A DNA stretch of 37,049 nt from an uncultured Roseateles sp. (GTDB lineage Bacteria > Pseudomonadota > Gammaproteobacteria > Burkholderiales > Burkholderiaceae). Location: the NCBI GenBank assembly GCA_946886855.1, contig CAMPJJ010000052.1:1-37049 (forward strand), in the 5' to 3' direction. Within the stretch, counting starts at the first letter, position 1. Each line of letters begins with the position of its first letter. The notes under the pieces were generated by a model. That model was not told the DNA's origin. It was given only the letters and a program-made list of their open reading frames with translations, and searched no databases. Positions 34,111 through 37,049 of this stretch are shown piece by piece. The position numbers were made by a program, and so were the translations under genes.

Positions 34111-35241
34111 ATGACGACGCCCGGTGTTGAGCTCTACATCGGATTGATGTCCGGCACCTCGCTCGACGGTGTCGACGCGGTGTTGCTGCACGCCGAGGCT
34201 GACGGTCGCGTCCGCGCCCTCGCTCACGAGTCCCAGGCCTTCGGCCCCGAGTTGCGCGCGGAACTGCTGGCGCTCAACAGCCCGTGCGACAAGGAGCTCC
34301 AACGCGCGGCGCTCGCCGCCAATGCCATCGCCCGCGCCTACGCGCAGGCCTGCCGCTCGTTGTTGACGGCCCAGCGGCTCGTGCCGCAGGAGATCCGCGC
34401 CCTCGGCGCACACGGGCAGACGGTGCGACACCGCCCCGGCGAGTTCGATGGCACCGGCTTCACCCTCCAGTTGCTCAACGCGCCCCTGTTGGCCGAGCTC
34501 AGCGGCATCGCGGTCGTCCACGATCTGCGCAGCCGCGATCTGGCGGTCGGCGGCCAGGGGGCGCCCCTGGTGCCGGCCTTCCATCGCGCCGTGCTGGCAC
34601 AGGACGGCACCGACGTCGTCGTGCTGAACGTCGGCGGCATCAGCAACGTGAGCCTGCTCTGGGCGGACGGACGCAGCGGCGGCTTCGACTGCGGTCCCGG
34701 CAACTGCCTGATGGACGGCTGGGTCCACCGCCACCAGGGCGCCGACTACGACGCGGGCGGCCTGTGGGCCGCGCAAGGGCAGGTGCACGCGGGACTGCTC
34801 GACGCCCTGCTGGCCGAACCCTACTTCCGCCAGCCCCCACCGCGCAGCACGGGGCGGGATCTGTTCCACCTCGGCTGGCTCGATGCCAAGATCGCGGCGC
34901 ATGCGCCTCGCATCGCCGCGGTGGACGTTCAAGCGACGCTGCTGGAGCTCAGCGCGCTTTGCGTCCTCGACAGTCTGGTGGCTTTCGCGCCGGGCGCTTG
35001 GCGCGAACTGCTGGTCTGCGGCGGCGGCGCCTTCAATGACACACTGCTGAAGCGGCTACAGGCGCTGCTGCCCACCGTGGCCGTCCGCACCACCGCAGCC
35101 AAGGGACTGCCGCCGATGCAGGTCGAGGGGGCCGCCTTCGCGTGGCTGGCGATGCGCCACGTGCGCGGGTTGCCGGGCAACCTGCCTGCGGCAACAGGCG
35201 CTTCAGGCGCCCGTGTACTGGGCAGCTACACACCCGCCTGA
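34111..35241 (+). CDS. anmK: Anhydro-N-acetylmuramic acid kinase
   Basis: AnmK phosphorylates and opens 1,6-anhydro-MurNAc, feeding peptidoglycan breakdown products back to MurNAc-6-phosphate in the cytosol. The 376-residue protein has the ATP-binding start YIGLMSGTSLDGVDAVL, GAHGQTVRHRP, VVHDLRSRDLAVGGQGAPLVPAF with the catalytic Asp, NVGGISNVSLL, FDCGPGNCLMDGW and CGGGAFNDTLLKRL. All expected motifs are intact. It lies 61 bases after the M23 endopeptidase in the same direction, so the two probably share a transcript linking wall cleavage with recycling. No MurQ is in the window. The ribosome site is weak. Confidence 0.96.
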   Translation: MTTPGVELYIGLMSGTSLDGVDAVLLHAEADGRVRALAHESQAFGPELRAELLALNSPCDKELQRAALAANAIARAYAQACRSLLTAQRLVPQEIRALGAHGQTVRHRPGEFDGTGFTLQLLNAPLLAELSGIAVVHDLRSRDLAVGGQGAPLVPAFHRAVLAQDGTDVVVLNVGGISNVSLLWADGRSGGFDCGPGNCLMDGWVHRHQGADYDAGGLWAAQGQVHAGLLDALLAEPYFRQPPPRSTGRDLFHLGWLDAKIAAHAPRIAAVDVQATLLELSALCVLDSLVAFAPGAWRELLVCGGGAFNDTLLKRLQALLPTVAVRTTAAKGLPPMQVEGAAFAWLAMRHVRGLPGNLPAATGASGARVLGSYTPA

Positions 35242-35280
35242 CCTGGCACCGGACCTCGCCGCTCGCTCATCGCCAGAAAC

Positions 35281-35309
35281 GACAAGACCGCCCGAAGGCG
35301 GTCTTTGTC
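35281..35309. terminator. Terminator between anmK and erpA
   Basis: GACCGCC / GGCGGTC pair around a CGAA loop, extended by GACAA and TTTGTC arms. It is placed between convergent genes. The T stretch favours the rightward (anmK) direction; the leftward tail is weaker. Confidence 0.7.
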
Positions 35310-35357
35310 ATCCAGCCCGAAGGCCGTCGCTGCCGACAAGTCCGGCGCGTGCGCCGA

Positions 35358-35732
35358 TCAGACCGAGAAGCTCGAACCGCAACCGCAGGTCGTCTGCGCG
35401 TTGGGGTTCTTGATCACGAACTGGGCACCTTGCAGATCTTCCTTGTAGTCGATCTCGGCACCGACCAGGTACTGCAGGCTCATGGCGTCGATCAGCAGCG
35501 TCACGCCATTCTTGGCCATCTGCGTGTCGTCGTCATTGACGGCCTCATCGAAGGTGAAGCCGTACTGGAAGCCGGAGCAACCGCCACCCTGCACGAATAC
35601 GCGCAGCTTCAGCTCCGGATTGCCTTCTTCCAGCACGAGCTCGCGCACCTTCTCGGCCGCGCTGTCGGTGAAGACCAGCGGCGCCGGCATGCCGCCCAGA
35701 TCGGTGGATTGGGTGTCGAGGACTGCGCTCAT
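35358..35732 (-). CDS. erpA: Iron-sulfur cluster insertion protein ErpA
   Basis: ErpA is an A-type carrier that delivers Fe-S clusters to apoproteins in the cytosol. The 124-residue protein has the HesB/IscA fold signature [20 protein letters not shown]...[19 protein letters not shown] and the C-terminal CGCGSSF; the three Cys residues are the cluster ligands. AGGA lies seven bases before the ATG at 35732. A GATAAT -10-like hexamer lies leftward at 35767-35762, without a clear -35. The gene appears monocistronic, between the rpsI terminator and the anmK terminator. ErpA is favoured over IscA because there is no isc cluster nearby and the N-terminal extension before LVFTDSA fits. Confidence 0.95.
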   Translation of the reverse strand: MSAVLDTQSTDLGGMPAPLVFTDSAAEKVRELVLEEGNPELKLRVFVQGGGCSGFQYGFTFDEAVNDDDTQMAKNGVTLLIDAMSLQYLVGAEIDYKEDLQGAQFVIKNPNAQTTCGCGSSFSV

Positions 35733-35839
35733 CGTGGATCCTGTTATGTCGGAGGAATGGCGGGATTATCTCAAAGCCCCCGCGGGGACGGCAGAGCCTT
35801 GGAGATAGCCCCTTCGGCAGGATATGCACCCGACCGGGC

Positions 35840-35870
35840 AAAAAACAAGGCCGCTGAAGCAGCGGCCTTG
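35840..35870 (-). terminator. Rho-independent terminator of the rplM-rpsI operon
   Basis: Leftward, an 11-bp stem CAAGGCCGCTG / CAGCGGCCTTG with a tight loop leads into six T residues, about 60 bases beyond the rpsI stop. Confidence 0.93.
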
Positions 35871-35931
35871 TTCTTGAGCTCTCGCCACCGAAGGCATCCC
35901 AACCCGGATGCCTCCAGTGGACGGAAGTCGA

Positions 35932-36324
35932 TCAGCGCTTGCTGAACTGCTTCCGACGACGGGCGCCGTGCAGACCGACCTTCTTACGCTCAACTTCACG
36001 CGCGTCACGCGTGACGAAGCCAGCGCGGCTCAGTTCTGGCTTCAGGGCCGCGTCGTAGTCGATCAGCGCGCGGGTGATACCCAGGCGGACCGCGCCGGCC
36101 TGGCCGGACTCGCCGCCGCCGTGCACGTTGACCTTGATGTCGAACGCTTCACCATTGTTCGTCAGCAGCAGCGGCTGGCGCGAAATCATGATGGACGTCT
36201 GACGGCCGAAGTACTGCTCGATCGAGCGGCCATTCACCGTGATCTGGCCCGTGCCCTTCTTGATGAAGACACGTGCCACAGACGACTTGCGACGGCCGGT
36301 ACCGTAATTCCAGTTTCCGATCAT
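35932..36324 (-). CDS. rpsI: 30S ribosomal protein S9
   Basis: S9 is a component of the small-subunit head whose C-terminal tail reaches the P-site tRNA. The 130-residue protein has the family start [20 protein letters not shown], the segment [19 protein letters not shown] and the basic C-terminal tail [17 protein letters not shown] with the invariant final Arg. It starts nine bases after rplM, with GGAG just before the ATG, in the standard rplM-rpsI operon. Confidence 0.98.
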   Translation of the reverse strand: MIGNWNYGTGRRKSSVARVFIKKGTGQITVNGRSIEQYFGRQTSIMISRQPLLLTNNGEAFDIKVNVHGGGESGQAGAVRLGITRALIDYDAALKPELSRAGFVTRDAREVERKKVGLHGARRRKQFSKR

Positions 36325-36333
36325 CTCCGCTCC

Positions 36334-36762
36334 TTAGATTTCCAGCGCCTTGGGCTGCTGGGCGGTGTGCGGATGCGTGTCGCCCGCATACACCTTCAGC
36401 TTCTTGATCATCGCGTAGCCGAGCGGGCCCTTGGGCAGCATGCCCTTGACGGCCTTTTCCAGGGCACGGCCCGGATGCTTGGCTTGCATGTCCTTGAACT
36501 TGGTGGCGTAGATGCCGCCCGGGAAGCCCGAGTGACGGTAGTACACCTTGTCCGTGGCCTTGTTGCCGGTCACGCGCAGCTTCTCGGCGTTGATGATGAC
36601 GATGAAGTCACCGGTATCGACGTGAGGCGTGTAGATGGCCTTGTGCTTGCCGCGCAAACGGAGTGCCACTTCGCTGGCAACACGTCCGAGCACCTTGTCG
36701 GTGGCGTCAATCACAAACCACTCGTGCGTCACTTCGGCCGGCTTGGCGCTGAAGGTCTTCAT
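36334..36762 (-). CDS. rplM: 50S ribosomal protein L13
   Basis: L13 is an early-assembling large-subunit protein. The 142-residue chain has [52 protein letters not shown] and the late [21 protein letters not shown], all characteristic. It is the first gene of the rplM-rpsI operon and has a leader of roughly 110 bases from a probable extended -10 promoter. In other bacteria L13 regulates its own operon through such a leader; the same is possible here. Confidence 0.98.
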   Translation of the reverse strand: MKTFSAKPAEVTHEWFVIDATDKVLGRVASEVALRLRGKHKAIYTPHVDTGDFIVIINAEKLRVTGNKATDKVYYRHSGFPGGIYATKFKDMQAKHPGRALEKAVKGMLPKGPLGYAMIKKLKVYAGDTHPHTAQQPKALEI

Positions 36763-37030
36763 GAGATTCTTTCAAAAGGCGGAACTTCGGGCGATCTGCC
36801 CCGTACGCTCGGTGCACGCTTTTTGCTTGCGGCCTCTCACGGACGTTCCCCCGCTGCCTTGGAAACGGGAAAGCCGACGAGTCTAGCAGAACCCGCCCGA
36901 AAGCCCAAATCCCGGTCACCGCGGACGGCTGCCAAGCCCCGCCAGCCGCCCGTTCCACGCCTTTGTGAGCTCTCTGAAGCGGCACCGGCGCCGTTCCCCG
37001 CTAGCATCCCCCTCCACCGCCGAGCCCACC
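36763..37030. other. rplM leader and divergent upstream region
   Basis: This region contains the rplM promoter and transcribed leader, then about 120 bases leading to a rightward ATG at 37031. No further gene or RNA family was recognised. Confidence 0.5.
36880..36908 (-). promoter_or_regulatory. Probable rplM-rpsI promoter
   Basis: Leftward, TGCTAGACT gives an extended -10 (TAGACT at 36885-36880), with TTGGGC (36908-36903) 17 bases upstream as a weak -35. A start near 36873 would leave a leader of about 110 nt before rplM. Confidence 0.6.
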
Positions 37031-37049
37031 ATGTCCACCCCGCCCGATC
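37031..37049 (+). CDS. Possible start of a divergent gene, cut by the window edge
   Basis: An ATG at 37031 opens a frame (MSTPPD) that continues out of the window. The preceding 250 bases contain no other gene, and a gene divergent from rplM is common. There is too little sequence to name a product. Confidence 0.3.

Noticed and set aside
1..37049. tRNA, rRNA, tmRNA, attachment sites or insertion sequences
   Set aside because: No cloverleaf, rRNA segment, transposase motif or flanking direct repeats were noticed on either strand while reading. The rhs island has no visible integrase.

Overview
The window is a GC-rich chromosomal segment from a betaproteobacterium of the order Burkholderiales, most likely near Roseateles/Mitsuaria/Rubrivivax. 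The evidence is Burkholderiales-type porins, a gsp cluster with gspC divergent from gspG, a tyrS / M23 peptidase / anmK / erpA / rpsI-rplM neighbourhood, and gene products typical of that order. The genus is inferred and was not tested by any search. No rRNA, tRNA, CRISPR array, insertion sequence or phage gene was seen.

Positions 1-5000 are read leftward. They hold an M20 amidohydrolase coupled to a DppB-type ABC permease, then two separate trimeric-porin genes, each with its own terminator. Positions 5100-9600 hold housekeeping genes: coq7 (ubiquinone), an OsmC-like protein, ilvA (isoleucine) and a CobT-like protein whose active-site positions look altered. Between the OsmC gene and ilvA lies a strong candidate small RNA, with a promoter built from two palindromes and a 9-bp-stem terminator.

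Positions 9700-21200 carry a nearly complete type II secretion system: gspC leftward, then gspG-H-I-J-K-L-M-N-D-E-F rightward, mostly with overlapping stop and start codons. The prepilin peptidase gspO is not here. GspC lacks a PDZ domain and ends in a Pro/Gly-rich tail.

Positions 21500-26430 form the accessory island and the most interesting part. A 1393-residue Rhs/YD-repeat protein with a Sec signal peptide ends in a roughly 123-residue variable tip with a His...Cys pattern, resembling a permuted papain/NlpC-like domain. One base downstream is a small Cys-containing lipoprotein with a MORN/YwqK-like segment, a candidate periplasmic immunity protein. A 77-residue two-helix membrane protein follows. 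GC content falls sharply from the toxin tip through the lipoprotein gene, as expected for an exchanged toxin-immunity cassette. It sits directly after the T2SS operon, which raises the possibility of two-step export.

Positions 26450-37049 return to core genes: a PF06189-type 5'-nucleotidase, a large Sec-exported tricorn-like S41 protease, tyrS (leftward), an M23 endopeptidase preceded by a small translationally coupled ORF with an internal terminator-like hairpin, anmK, erpA (leftward) and the rplM-rpsI ribosomal operon (leftward). A divergent gene probably begins at the right edge.
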